Assembly: GCF_049674955.1 (NCBI RefSeq)
Contig: NZ_CP187232.1
Coordinates: forward strand, 4,960,001 to 5,024,000
Length of the DNA stretch: 64,000 nt
Origin: Sphaerisporangium viridialbum
GTDB lineage: Bacteria; Actinomycetota; Actinomycetes; Streptosporangiales; Streptosporangiaceae
Reading direction: 5' to 3'
Positions 26,879 to 35,559 of the stretch are shown here, piece by piece. Positions within the stretch are counted from its first letter, which is position 1; every line of letters starts with the position of its first letter. The position numbers were made by a program, and so were the translations under genes. The notes below the pieces were generated by a model. It had not been told where the DNA came from. It did no database searches and worked only from the letters and a program-made list of their open reading frames with translations.

Positions 26879-27379
26879 CTAGGACGCCGCCGCCGGGTCG
26901 CCCGCTCCGCTCGCGTGCCGGGCACCGGAGATGGCCTCCTTGAGGGACGCGCGGTCCACGTCGGCCTTGAGACCGCTGAGCCGGATGACGTGGCCCTCGT
27001 CGACGGCCGCGTACTCGTGCTGCCTCCCGCTCGTGCGGTACCAGCCCGCCTCGTCGTACTCGCAGGAGTCCGGAGGGATCAGGGGCTCCGCGTCGTGGAG
27101 GGGCTTGGCCGCGCATATGGCGTCGCTGAAGGTGCCTCGATCGACCCCGAACCACACCTGCCTGCCCTCGGCCGAGAAGTAGTACGTCTGGAAGCCCTCC
27201 TCGTTGTAGACGCTCATGGACTGCTCGGCCAGCTCGTACCCCGGCAAGTCGACCAGGTAGACCATGTCGGGCGCCACCCCCTCGGACCTGAGGTCGTCGA
27301 GCTGTGCCCGGCTGAGCGTCACGCCGGCTCCGCAGCCCGACAGGACTCCGAGGAGCGAGAGAGAGATCACTCGTCGCAT
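26879..27379 (-). CDS. Putative lipoprotein of unknown function
   Basis: 166 residues from ATG 27379 (in-frame GTGs at 27382 and 27400 are possible). A short signal peptide ends in the lipobox VLSGC, so the mature protein would be lipid-anchored at its cysteine. The rest is hydrophilic with GFQTYYFSAEGRQVWFGVDRGTFSDAIC and two further cysteines, one in PDSCEYDEAGWY. It is convergent with the AlkB gene. No family recognised. Confidence 0.65.
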   Translation of the reverse strand: MRRVISLSLLGVLSGCGAGVTLSRAQLDDLRSEGVAPDMVYLVDLPGYELAEQSMSVYNEEGFQTYYFSAEGRQVWFGVDRGTFSDAICAAKPLHDAEPLIPPDSCEYDEAGWYRTSGRQHEYAAVDEGHVIRLSGLKADVDRASLKEAISGARHASGAGDPAAAS

Positions 27380-27431
27380 CACGGGTTCACTGTCTCGCAC
27401 GATCAGGGGCGTTCCCAGCGTTCGGCCAACC

Positions 27432-27488
27432 CGTCACTCCAGGTCCGACCAGTCACTCCAGGTCCGACCCGTCACCCCCAGGTCCCCC
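27432..27488. repeat. Three-copy 19-bp tandem repeat
   Basis: Unit CGTCACTCCAGGTCCGACC: copy 1 at 27432-27450, copy 2 (one change) at 27451-27469, degenerate copy 3 at 27470-27488. It lies between the lipoprotein and HxlR genes, upstream of the lipoprotein promoter region. Function unknown. Confidence 0.7.
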
Positions 27489-27605
27489 GTCGGTCTCGCA
27501 GAGACTCCGACAGCTCTCACAGGGACTTGTACAGCGCGAGGTGCCGGTCGGCGGCGGCGCGCACGACGGGCGAGGGCGAATGGCAGCGCGACCGCGAGCC
27601 GTCGC

Positions 27606-28001
27606 TCAGGCGCCGGCGTGGCGGTCGCGTGCCTCCAGAACGCGGGGCATCTCTCCCTCAAGCCATTCGATGAGGCCGAGCAGGCGCCGGGCCGCCTCGT
27701 GGCCGAGGGGGGTCAGGCTGTACTCGACCTTGGGCGGGATGGTCGCCTGGGCCTCGCGGTGGACCATGCCGTCGCGCTCAAGTGCCTGCAGGGTCTGGGC
27801 GAGCATCTTCTCGCTCACGCCGTCGACGCGGCGGCGCAGGGCGTTGAAGCGGTAGGCGCCCTCGCTGAGGGCGGCCAGGGCGAGGATGCCCCACCGGCTG
27901 GTGATGTGCTCCATCGTCTCGCGGGAGGGGCATCCGCGTGCGAACACGTCGAAGATGACCTGCCCGTGCTCGTCGCGGGCGAGGGTGGCCTGGTCTTCCA
28001 T
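27606..28001 (-). CDS. HxlR/DUF24-family redox-responsive regulator, QorR-like
   Basis: 131 residues from ATG 28001. A single winged helix-turn-helix of the HxlR type: CPSRETMEHITSRWGILALAALSEGAYRFNALRRRV, GVSEKMLAQTLQALERDGMVHREA, VEYSLTPLGHEAARRL. The conserved N-terminal cysteine (C24, in RGCPS) is the residue that senses thiol or quinone stress in QorR/HypR-type relatives. It is divergent from a QorB-like reductase, the same arrangement as qorR-qor2 of Corynebacterium. Two operator-like sequences lie between the genes. Confidence 0.9.
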   Translation of the reverse strand: MEDQATLARDEHGQVIFDVFARGCPSRETMEHITSRWGILALAALSEGAYRFNALRRRVDGVSEKMLAQTLQALERDGMVHREAQATIPPKVEYSLTPLGHEAARRLLGLIEWLEGEMPRVLEARDRHAGA

Positions 28002-28037
28002 GCCCCAAGCTTACGTTCTCACCGCACTGCGCGTTCT

Positions 28038-28083
28038 TATGGTACTAACTGAGGGTTGGCACTTTCTAGAAGTTAGTACTAAC
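28038..28083. promoter_or_regulatory. Paired operator sites between the HxlR and QorB-like genes
   Basis: GTTAGTACTAAC at 28072-28083 is a perfect 12-bp palindrome. A second copy at 28038-28049 (TATGGTACTAAC) keeps the right half, and the two are offset by 34 bp, about three helical turns. They fit binding of two HxlR dimers on the same face, controlling both genes. Confidence 0.6.
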
Positions 28084-28117
28084 CTGTCGCCGACCCCAAG
28101 AACGAGGAGAAGTGAAG

Positions 28118-28975
28118 ATGATCGTCGTAACCGGTGCGACCGGCCAGCTCGGCCGCCTCGTCGTCGAAGGCCTGCTGGAGACCACCCCGGCCGGCCAGAT
28201 CGTGGCCGCCGTTCGGAACCCCGAGAAGGCCGCCGACCTGGCCGCGCGCGGAGTGCAGGTGAGGGAGGCCGACTACGACAGGCCCGAGACGCTGAAGCAG
28301 GCGTTCGCGGCCGGCGACCGCGTCCTGCTCATCTCCAGCGACACCGTGGGCACCCGCCTCACCCAGCACAAGGCCGTCGTCGACGCCGCCGCCGAGGCCG
28401 GGGTGGCGCTGCTCGCCTACACCGGCATCCTGCACTCCGACACGACCACGGTGGCGCTGGCCGCGGAGCACAAGGGCACGGAGGAGCACATCAGCGCCTC
28501 GGGCGTTCCGTTCTCCTTCCTGCGCAACGGCTGGTACGTCGAGAACTACGTCAGCACGATCACCCAGGCCGCCGAGCAGGGCACGTTCGCCGGCGCCTCC
28601 GGCGAGGGCCGCGTCTCCACCGCCACCCGTGAGGAGTACGCCCGCGCGGCAGTGGCCGTGCTCACCGGCGAGAACCACGAGAACACGGTGTACGAGCTGG
28701 CGGGCGACGTCGCGTGGACCAAGGCCGAGCTGGCCGCGGAGGTCGCCGCGGTCACGGGCAAGCCGGTCGCCTACCAGGACCTGCCCCGCGACGAGTACGA
28801 GCGGGTCCTCGCCGGGGCGGGCCTGCCCGGGCCGGTCGCCGCCATGTTCGCCGACATCGAGCTGGACATCGCCGGGGGAGCCCTCGCCGGCACCACGGAC
28901 GATCTCAGCAGGCTCATCGGCCGTCCCACCACTCCCCTGCGGGACACGGTCACCGAGGTCCTGGCTCGCGCCTGA
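28118..28975 (+). CDS. QorB/YtfG-like NAD(P)H:quinone oxidoreductase (NmrA-type SDR)
   Basis: 285 residues from ATG 28118, with GAGGAG 8 nt upstream (an in-frame GTG at 28112 is too close to it). Rossmann motif VVTGATGQLGRLVVEGL at the N-terminus, then VAAVRNPEKAADLAARGVQVREADYD, LISSDTVGTRLTQHKAVVDAA, FLRNGWYVENY and STATREEYARAAVAVL: the YtfG/QOR2 pattern. Such enzymes reduce quinones or other electrophiles with NAD(P)H. Regulation by the divergent HxlR protein is likely. It ends 16 bp from the convergent ABC permease gene. Confidence 0.9.
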   Translation: MIVVTGATGQLGRLVVEGLLETTPAGQIVAAVRNPEKAADLAARGVQVREADYDRPETLKQAFAAGDRVLLISSDTVGTRLTQHKAVVDAAAEAGVALLAYTGILHSDTTTVALAAEHKGTEEHISASGVPFSFLRNGWYVENYVSTITQAAEQGTFAGASGEGRVSTATREEYARAAVAVLTGENHENTVYELAGDVAWTKAELAAEVAAVTGKPVAYQDLPRDEYERVLAGAGLPGPVAAMFADIELDIAGGALAGTTDDLSRLIGRPTTPLRDTVTEVLARA

Positions 28976-28991
28976 CGGGCTCCCCGGCGGG

Positions 28992-29816
28992 TCAGTCGAG
29001 GGCGCCGAGCGTGATGCCCTCGATGATGTGGCGCTGCGCCGCCACCGCGACGAGGAGCACCGGGACGATCGTGATGAGCGACGCGGCCATGATCAGGTTG
29101 TACTGGGTGGTGAACTGGCTCTGGAACACCGACAGCCCCTGCGACAGGACCGACATCTCGGTGGTGTTCACCACGATCAGCGGGAACAGGAAGTTGTTCC
29201 AGTTCTGCAGGAACAGGATGATGGCCAGCGCGGCGACCACCGGGCGCGCCAGCGGGGCGTACACGTTGAGGAACACCCGCAGCTCCGACGCCCCGTCGAT
29301 GCGCGCGGCCTCCCCGAGCTCCCGCGGCGTGCCGAGGAAGAACTGGCGGAACAGGAAGGCGCCGAGGGCGGAGGCGATGTTCGGCACGATCAGGCCCTGG
29401 TAGGTGTTCAGCCAGCCCAGCTCGCCGAGGAGCTGCGACATGGGGACGATGATCGCGCTGAACGGCACCATCAGCCCGCTCAGCGCGACGACGAAGAGCA
29501 GCCGTTTGGCCGGGAAGTCGAGCATGGCGAACGCGTAGCCGGCGAGCAGCCCGCTCGCGAGCTGCCCGCCGGTGGCCGCCACGCCGAAGATCGCGGTGTT
29601 GAGGTACCACCGGCCGAACGGCGCCTGCGACAGGGCGCGCCCGATGTTGGACCACTGGGGATGCGCCGGCAGCAGGGGCGCCGCCGGGTTGATGATCTCG
29701 GCGTCGGTCTTCAGGGCGCTCACCGCCATCCAGCCGAGCGGGAACGCCACGATGACGACGGCCAGGCCGAGCAGCAGGTAGACCACCGAGCGGCGGGCGA
29801 TCAGGCTAGCGGGCAC
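28992..29816 (-). CDS. Sugar ABC transporter permease, MalG type
   Basis: 274 residues from GTG 29816, overlapping the upstream permease stop by 11 bp (translational coupling). Six membrane helices; the cytoplasmic EAA loop reads ELGEAARIDGASELRVFLNVYAPLARP, which contacts the ATPase. It ends RHIIEGITLGALD, typical of carbohydrate_transporter 1 (CUT1) MalG proteins. The operon (binding protein, MalF, MalG) has no ATPase gene; actinomycetes commonly share one MsiK-type ATPase. Confidence 0.9.
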   Translation of the reverse strand: MPASLIARRSVVYLLLGLAVVIVAFPLGWMAVSALKTDAEIINPAAPLLPAHPQWSNIGRALSQAPFGRWYLNTAIFGVAATGGQLASGLLAGYAFAMLDFPAKRLLFVVALSGLMVPFSAIIVPMSQLLGELGWLNTYQGLIVPNIASALGAFLFRQFFLGTPRELGEAARIDGASELRVFLNVYAPLARPVVAALAIILFLQNWNNFLFPLIVVNTTEMSVLSQGLSVFQSQFTTQYNLIMAASLITIVPVLLVAVAAQRHIIEGITLGALD

Positions 29817-30681
29817 GGTCCACCCGCCCGAGCAGCCAGATCTGCGTGAGGGTGACCAGCAGGGACAGCAGGAACAGCGCGACGCCCATGGCGTTGGCAC
29901 GGCCGGTGTCGAACTGGACGAACCCCTCGTTGTAGACGTAGTACAGCGCGGTCTGGGTCGCGCCGTCCGGGCCGCCCTGCGTCAGCACGTAGATCTGGGT
30001 GAACGTCTGCAGCCCGGTGAGCGTGGTGACCACCCAGATCAGCAGGGTGTGGCGGCGCATCATCGGCCACTGGACGTGGGCGAACCTGCGCCACGCCCCC
30101 GCCCCGTCGACGCTGGCCGCGTCGAGCACGTCGCCGGGGACGGACTTCAGGGCAGCCACGTAGAGGATGACGTTCTGCCCGAAGAACTGCCACGCGCCGA
30201 AGGTCAGCACCGCGACCAGGGCGGGCCCCGGGGAGGACAGGAAGTCCGCCTGAGGAAGGTGGAGGGCGCCGAGCAGCCTGTTGATCGGCCCGAACCGCGG
30301 CGCGAACATGTTGGCCCAGATCAGCGCGGTGGCGACGACGGGCACGACGAGCGGGATGACGAACGGCGCCCGCACCCGGGCGACGCCGGGCGCACCGGAG
30401 TTGAGCAGCAGCGCCAGCCCGAGGCCGACGCCCATCGTCAGCAGGATGAATCCGGCGGTGTAGACGCCGGTCACGCCGAGGGCGTGGCCGCCGCCCTTCT
30501 GGAGCATCTGCCCGTAGTTGCCGAGGCCGACGAACTCCGGCGAGGTGTCGAACACCCCGCCGCTGTACAGGCTGCGCCACAGGAGCATCGCCAGCGGGAT
30601 GAGCGAGAAGACCACGGTGAGCACCACCGTCGGTGCCACGAACCCGTAGGCGAGGGCCCAGGTGCGGTGCCGCTGCCTCAT
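29806..30681 (-). CDS. Sugar ABC transporter permease, MalF type
   Basis: 291 residues from ATG 30681, which overlaps the binding-protein stop as ATGA. Six predicted helices beginning at WALAYGFVAPTVVLTVVFSLIP; EAA loop region DVLDAASVDGAGAWRRFAHVQWPMMRR. The pattern is CUT1 MalF/UgpA-like. It works with the downstream permease and the lipoprotein to import an unknown oligosaccharide. Confidence 0.9.
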   Translation of the reverse strand: MRQRHRTWALAYGFVAPTVVLTVVFSLIPLAMLLWRSLYSGGVFDTSPEFVGLGNYGQMLQKGGGHALGVTGVYTAGFILLTMGVGLGLALLLNSGAPGVARVRAPFVIPLVVPVVATALIWANMFAPRFGPINRLLGALHLPQADFLSSPGPALVAVLTFGAWQFFGQNVILYVAALKSVPGDVLDAASVDGAGAWRRFAHVQWPMMRRHTLLIWVVTTLTGLQTFTQIYVLTQGGPDGATQTALYYVYNEGFVQFDTGRANAMGVALFLLSLLVTLTQIWLLGRVDRAR

Positions 30682-31970
30682 CAGCCGAGTTTCTTCAGCG
30701 CCGCGTCTCCGTCTCGCGCCGCCTTGGCCAGGGCCTCGGCCGGGGTCTTCCGCCCCTTCAGAGCCGCGTTGATCTCGGTCCAGAGGCTCTGGGAGATCGC
30801 GTTGTAGGCGGGGGTGATCGGGCGGACCTTGCCGGTCTTCTCCGCCTCGGCGAAGACGGTGTACGTCGGGTCCCCGGCGATGTGGTCCTTGAGCGCCTGC
30901 TGCTCCAGCTGGGCGGGATCCGAGGGCAGGCCGCCGTTCTTGGCCGCGAGGTAGGCGCCCCGCTCGGGCGTCGTCAGGAACTTCAGGAACGCGAGGCCGG
31001 CCTTCTCGGCGCCGGCGCCGGTCTTCAGCAGCGCGGCCACGCCGATGCCCATGCTGGTCGAGGTGCCGGCGGCCCCCTTCGGCATCGGGGCGACGCCGAA
31101 GTCCACGCCGGCCTTGCCGAAGGTCGGCACCGCCCACTGGCCGTTCACGATCATCGCGACGGTGCCGCTGGCGAACGCGGGCGCCCCGTCGAAGCTGCCC
31201 GCCTGGGCATAGCTGGTGCTCGGCGCCGACCCGGCCTTGACCAGGTCGACCCATGTGGTGAGCGCCTTGACCCCCGCCGGGCTGTTGAAGGCGGTCGCCG
31301 TGCCGTCGGCGTTGAGGAAGGACCCCCCTTCGGCGTACAGCATCGGCGTCCAGGCGAAGGTGATCCACTCGGCCTCGCCGAGCGGCACGTAGAAGCCGTA
31401 CTTGTTCTTGGCGGGGTCGGAGAGTCTCCTGGCGTCCTCGGCCAGCTCGGACCACGTCGCGGGCGGGTTCTTGATGCCCGCGCCTGCGAAGGCCTTCTTG
31501 TTGTAGAACAGCACGATGTCGCCCACGCCGGCCAGGGCGATGCCGAGCTGGTGTCCCTTGTAGAACAGCGATTCCTTGATGCCGGGATACAAGGCGTCGG
31601 TCTCGGCGGCCAGCTTGCCGTCGAGCGGGACGAGCTTCCCGCTCTGCGCGATCACCGGGAGGTCGGAGGGGTTCTGGGTGAGCAGCACCGTGGGCTGGGT
31701 GCCGTTCTTCAGCGCCGAGATCACCTTGGGCAGGAACTGGTCGGAGCTCGCGATGTACTGACCCTTGGCGTGCATTCCGGGATGGGCCTTGTCGAAGGCG
31801 GCGTCGATCTCGGCGATCTGGTCGGGCTGCCAGCCGCTCGTCCAGTACGTGAACGTGCCGCCGTCGGAGCCGGACGCGCCGCCGGAAGCGCTCGGATCAC
31901 CCGGACCGCCGCACGCGGCGACGGCGAGCGCGAGGCCGAGCGCGATCACGCCCTGCTTTCTGATCTTCAT
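30681..31970 (-). CDS. Sugar ABC transporter substrate-binding lipoprotein
   Basis: 429 residues from ATG 31970 (GAGGA 5 nt upstream). Signal peptide with lipobox AVAAC; the mature protein begins CGGPGDPSASGG. Family-1 solute-binding features: FTYWTSGWQPDQIAEIDAAFDKAHPGM, VLLTQNPSDLPVI, VGDIVLFYNKKAFAGAG, MIVNGQWAVPTFGK. First gene of a three-gene importer operon. The ligand cannot be told from sequence; no glycosidase or local regulator accompanies the operon, though a promoter-embedded inverted repeat suggests one. Confidence 0.9.
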   Translation of the reverse strand: MKIRKQGVIALGLALAVAACGGPGDPSASGGASGSDGGTFTYWTSGWQPDQIAEIDAAFDKAHPGMHAKGQYIASSDQFLPKVISALKNGTQPTVLLTQNPSDLPVIAQSGKLVPLDGKLAAETDALYPGIKESLFYKGHQLGIALAGVGDIVLFYNKKAFAGAGIKNPPATWSELAEDARRLSDPAKNKYGFYVPLGEAEWITFAWTPMLYAEGGSFLNADGTATAFNSPAGVKALTTWVDLVKAGSAPSTSYAQAGSFDGAPAFASGTVAMIVNGQWAVPTFGKAGVDFGVAPMPKGAAGTSTSMGIGVAALLKTGAGAEKAGLAFLKFLTTPERGAYLAAKNGGLPSDPAQLEQQALKDHIAGDPTYTVFAEAEKTGKVRPITPAYNAISQSLWTEINAALKGRKTPAEALAKAARDGDAALKKLG

Positions 31971-32033
31971 GTGTCCTCGCCACTCCCTGCCCCATGGCAC
32001 ACGGAGTGCGCCTGACCGAAAAGTGTCATCCCG

Positions 32034-32064
32034 CCGGACTCTTCTTGGTCCGGAGAAAATGATA
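32034..32064 (-). promoter_or_regulatory. Promoter and operator candidate of the sugar ABC operon
   Basis: On the minus strand TATCAT (32064-32059) makes a plausible -10, with TTTCCC 16 bp upstream. Just downstream, covering the expected transcript start, is an inverted repeat CCGGAC-8 nt-GTCCGG (32034-32053), a good position for a repressor. Confidence 0.45.
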
Positions 32065-32213
32065 ACCCAGCCAAGCGGTAGGGAAATCTTGACTTGCCGC
32101 CTCCCGCTCGTGGCGCCCAAGGCTTCTTCAAGCCGGCGGGCAGTCACGGGCAAGACGGATTCAAGACGCACGCGATTACCTGAAGGCCCTCGAAACGACT
32201 TCAGGAGCGACAG

Positions 32214-32372
32214 ATGCGCACTCTTGCCCGCCGCGCCGCCACGACCATCGCCGCGATCGCCATCGTCGGCACCACCTTCGCCGCCACCAGCGCCCCGGCC
32301 AACGCCATGCCGCCCGAGTGGTACCGCTGCTACATCAGCGGCTACGGCTGGATGTGGTGCATGGACGTGTAG
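32214..32372 (+). CDS. Secreted 52-residue peptide precursor
   Basis: From ATG 32214, with AGGAG 6 nt upstream, to TAG 32372. A clear Sec signal peptide (MRTLARRAATTIAAIAIVGT, then FAATSAPANA) leaves a mature peptide of about 21 residues: MPPEWYRCYISGYGWMWCMDV when read in two parts (MPPEWYRCYI and SGYGWMWCMDV). It has two cysteines 10 residues apart, able to form a loop, three Trp and three Tyr. A terminator follows within 21 nt, so it is a separate transcription unit between the ABC operon and the NDH-2 gene. No family recognised; a disulfide-looped surface or antimicrobial-type peptide is possible but unproven. Confidence 0.7.
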   Translation: MRTLARRAATTIAAIAIVGTTFAATSAPANAMPPEWYRCYISGYGWMWCMDV

Positions 32373-32392
32373 CCTCCCCGGCTACCGAACAG

Positions 32393-32424
32393 AGCGCCTC
32401 GTCTCCCACAGGAGCCGGGGCGCT
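32393..32424 (+). terminator. Hairpin terminator after the small peptide gene
   Basis: AGCGCC and GGCGCT arms with a long loop that has further pairing (CTCxx/GAG), followed by TTCGTCTT. Confidence 0.5.
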
Positions 32425-32518
32425 TTCGTCTTGTGCGGGACATATGGATTCCGGGATGCCGAGACGGGTACGCGAGAGGACTGAGCATGCCCGCAGCCGA
32501 GCTGAAAGGAACGTCTCC

Positions 32519-33829
32519 ATGGCCAACCGCCGGCGCGTCGTCATCGCAGGCGCAGGATTCGCGGGCTTCACCGCGGCGCGGCGACTCTCCCGTCTCGCCA
32601 AGGGCGCGGTCGAGATCGTCCTGATCAACCCGACCGACTACTTCCTCTACCTCCCCCTGCTGCCCGAGGTGGCGGCGGGCATCCTGGATCCGCGCAAGGT
32701 GGCCATACCGCTCTCGGGCAACTGCCCCGGTGTACGCCACCTCCTCGCGAGCGTGGACAAGGTGAACATCGAGGGACGCCGGGTGGAGTGCACGGACGCC
32801 GAAGGCAACCACCGCGACCTCGGCTACGACCGGCTGGTCATCGCGGTCGGCAGCGTCAACAAGCTGCTGCCCATCCCCGGCGTGTCGGAGCACGCGCACG
32901 GTTTCCGCAGCATCGCCGAGGCGCTGTACCTGCGCGACCATCTCATCCGGCAGGTCGAGCTCGCCGACGCGGCCGACGACGCCAAGGACAGGACCGCACG
33001 CTGCACGTTCGTCGTCGTGGGCGCGGGCTACACCGGCACCGAGGTGGCGGCCCAGGGCCAGCTGCTCACCCTGGACGCCAAGCGGCACCGGCCCGGCCTG
33101 CGCGAGCAGCCCGTCCGCTGGATCCTCGTCGACAAGGCCCCTCACATCCTTCCCGAGCTGGACGAGCGCCTCTCCCGCACCGCCCACCAGACCCTGGCCG
33201 AGCGGGGCGTCGAGATCCGCACCGGTACGACCGTGACCGAGGCCACCGCCGAAGGGGTCAAGCTCTCCGACGGGGAGTTCGTGGCGACCCGCTCGCTGAT
33301 CTGGTGCGTCGGAGTCGGCCCCGATCCGCTCGTGGAGTCGCTGGGGCTGCCGACCGAGAAGGGCCGCCTCCTCGTCGACGAATACCTGAACGTGCCGGGG
33401 CACCCGGAGATCTTCGCCTGCGGCGACGCGGCGGCGGTGCCGGACCTGACCCGCCCGGGCGAGTACACGGCCATGACCGCGCAGCACGCGAGCCGTCAGG
33501 GCAAGCGCGTCGCCCACAATGTCGCCGCGTCCTACGGCCGCGCGGAGCGCCGCCCGTACCGGCACAACGACCTGGGCTTCGTGGTCGACCTCGGGGGCGC
33601 CAAGGCCGCCGCCAACCCGCTCGGCGTCCCGCTGTCCGGCGTGGTCGCCAAGGCGGTCACGCGCGGCTACCACCTGCTGGCCGTTCCCGCGGGCCGTACG
33701 CGCATCGCGGGCAACTGGCTCCTGGACGCCGTGCTGCCCCGCCAGACCGTGCAACTGGACCTCGTGCGCGGAGCGGCGGTGCCCCTCACCTCCGGCGCAC
33801 CGGAGAGGCCGCACGGCCTCAGCGACTGA
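32519..33829 (+). CDS. Type II NADH dehydrogenase-like FAD/NAD oxidoreductase
   Basis: 436 residues from ATG 32519, with AAAGGA upstream. FAD-binding dinucleotide fold VVIAGAGFAGFTAARRL at the N-terminus, second NADH-binding fold FVVVGAGYTGTEVAAQG near residue 165, FAD site IFACGDAAAVPDL and the NDH-2-like PYRHNDLGFVVDLGG. Such enzymes pass electrons from NADH to menaquinone without pumping protons and are peripheral membrane proteins; the C-terminal amphipathic helix region is short here. It stands alone, with its own leader. Confidence 0.87.
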   Translation: MANRRRVVIAGAGFAGFTAARRLSRLAKGAVEIVLINPTDYFLYLPLLPEVAAGILDPRKVAIPLSGNCPGVRHLLASVDKVNIEGRRVECTDAEGNHRDLGYDRLVIAVGSVNKLLPIPGVSEHAHGFRSIAEALYLRDHLIRQVELADAADDAKDRTARCTFVVVGAGYTGTEVAAQGQLLTLDAKRHRPGLREQPVRWILVDKAPHILPELDERLSRTAHQTLAERGVEIRTGTTVTEATAEGVKLSDGEFVATRSLIWCVGVGPDPLVESLGLPTEKGRLLVDEYLNVPGHPEIFACGDAAAVPDLTRPGEYTAMTAQHASRQGKRVAHNVAASYGRAERRPYRHNDLGFVVDLGGAKAAANPLGVPLSGVVAKAVTRGYHLLAVPAGRTRIAGNWLLDAVLPRQTVQLDLVRGAAVPLTSGAPERPHGLSD

Positions 33830-33890
33830 CTCATGCCGGCTGAGCCGCGGCTCCCCCTGCTCGGGCTCTGAGGCTCCCGCGTTCGCCCGC

Positions 33891-33939
33891 TTGACCGTTC
33901 GCCGGGCCGGGCCTTACATTTCTTTGAACAAGTCTAGAC
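33891..33939 (+). promoter_or_regulatory. NCS1 permease promoter with HutC-type GntR operator
   Basis: TTGACC (33891-33896), 17 bp, TTACAT (33914-33919). GTCTAGAC at 33932-33939, just past the expected transcript start, is a perfect palindrome. It equals the HutC-subfamily consensus GTMTAKAC described for GntR regulators. The regulator of that subfamily is encoded two genes on. Confidence 0.65.
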
Positions 33940-33950
33940 AGGTAGGTTCC

Positions 33951-35474
33951 ATGGCCGGTGCACAGGGCAAAGACGCGGGCGAGGCACCCGGGGCCGCGAG
34001 CGGGCGACAGCTCAAGGTCGAGGTGCACGGGCTCGACGTGATCGGTGACGCCGAGCGCAAGGGCCGGCCGAGACAGCTGTTCTGGCCGTGGTTCGGTGCG
34101 AACGTCTCGGTGCTCGGGCTGAGCTACGGCTCCTTCGTGCTCGGCTTCGGCATCTCCTTCTGGCAGGCGCTCGCGGCCGGCGTCGTCGGGATCCTGCTCT
34201 CGTTCCTGCTGTGCGGGTTCGTCGCCCTGGCGGGCAAGCGCGGGTCCGCCCCGACCATGGTCCTGAGCCGGGCCGCCTTCGGCGTGCGCGGCAACCGCCT
34301 GCCGTCCGCGATCTCGTGGGTGCTCACGGTCGGCTGGGAGACCGTGCTCACCGCGCTGGCGACCCTGGCGACCGCGACCGTCTTCGACCGGCTCGGCTGG
34401 GGAGGCGGCACCTCGACCAAGGGCATCGCCCTGGTCGTCGTGACCCTGCTGATCGTCGCCGGCGGCGTCATGGGCTTCGACCTCATCATGCGCATGCAGA
34501 CCGTCATCACGGTCGTGACCGGAGTGCTGACCGTGGTCTACATCTTCCTGGTCACCGGCCACATCCACTGGGACACCGTCGCGGCGACTCCGAGCGGCTC
34601 GGGTCAGGAGTTCATCGGGGCGCTGGTCTTCATGCTGACGGGGTTCGGCCTCGGCTGGGTGAACGCCGCGGCCGACTACTCGCGTTACCTGCCGCGGAGG
34701 TCGTCGAGCGCGGGCGTCGTAGGCTGGACCACCTTCGGCGCGTCGGTGGCGCCGCTGGTGCTGCTCGTGTTCGGCCTGCTGCTGGCCGGTTCCTCCGCCT
34801 CGCTCAGCACCGCGATCGCGGGCGACCCGATCGGGGCGCTGACCACCATCCTCCCGACCTGGTTCCTCGTCCCCTTCGCGGCCGTGGCCGTCCTCGGGCT
34901 GGTGGGCGGCGCCGTGCTCGACATCTACTCCTCCGGGCTGGCGCTGCTGGCCACCGGGCTGCGGGCGCCCCGCTACCTCGCCGCCCTGATCGACGGCATC
35001 CTCATGGTGGCGGGCACCGTCTACATCGTCTTCGTCGCCGACGACTTCCTCGGCCAGTTCAGCGGCTTCCTCACCACGCTCGGCGTCCCGATCGCGGCGT
35101 GGTGCGGCATCATGCTGGCCGACGTCGCGCTGCGCCGCCGCGACTACGACGAGGCCGACCTCTACCGTCCGTCCGGGCGTTACGGCGACATCCGGCCGGT
35201 GCCCATCGCGGTCATCGTCGCCGGCACGGCCATCGGGTGGGGCCTGGTCACCAACACCGCCGCGAGCTGGCTCGGCTGGCAGGGCTACCTCCTGGAGCCG
35301 CTCGGGCTCGGCGGCAGGTCGGGCTCATGGGCGTTCGCCAACCTCGGCGTCCTGGTCGCCCTGGTCCTCGGCTTCGCCGCGACCTGGGCGCTCACCCGCT
35401 CGAAGATCCGCACTCAGGAACACCTCGCCCCCACACCCGCCGACGCAGCCCCAACCCCCACGGCCAACCCATGA
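33951..35474 (+). CDS. NCS1-family purine/pyrimidine permease (CodB-like)
   Basis: 507 residues from ATG 33951 (AGGTAGG upstream). Twelve hydrophobic segments; family hallmarks are the N-terminal LFWPWFGANVSVLGLSYG, LSRAAFGVRGNRLPSAISWVLTVGWE and GLGWVNAAADYSRYLPRRSS. NCS1 proteins import cytosine, purines, allantoin or hydantoins with Na+ or H+. The GntR gene follows at once and the remnant of a PfkB-type kinase follows that, a layout seen for nucleoside or nucleobase salvage units (inference). Confidence 0.9.
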   Translation: MAGAQGKDAGEAPGAASGRQLKVEVHGLDVIGDAERKGRPRQLFWPWFGANVSVLGLSYGSFVLGFGISFWQALAAGVVGILLSFLLCGFVALAGKRGSAPTMVLSRAAFGVRGNRLPSAISWVLTVGWETVLTALATLATATVFDRLGWGGGTSTKGIALVVVTLLIVAGGVMGFDLIMRMQTVITVVTGVLTVVYIFLVTGHIHWDTVAATPSGSGQEFIGALVFMLTGFGLGWVNAAADYSRYLPRRSSSAGVVGWTTFGASVAPLVLLVFGLLLAGSSASLSTAIAGDPIGALTTILPTWFLVPFAAVAVLGLVGGAVLDIYSSGLALLATGLRAPRYLAALIDGILMVAGTVYIVFVADDFLGQFSGFLTTLGVPIAAWCGIMLADVALRRRDYDEADLYRPSGRYGDIRPVPIAVIVAGTAIGWGLVTNTAASWLGWQGYLLEPLGLGGRSGSWAFANLGVLVALVLGFAATWALTRSKIRTQEHLAPTPADAAPTPTANP

Positions 35475-35559
35475 CCACCCCCCCGCACTGCACCACCCCG
35501 CCCGCTCCCCCGCGCTCCGCCGCCGCCCCGGCGGAGGGGCGTACTGAAAGGACGACCGC

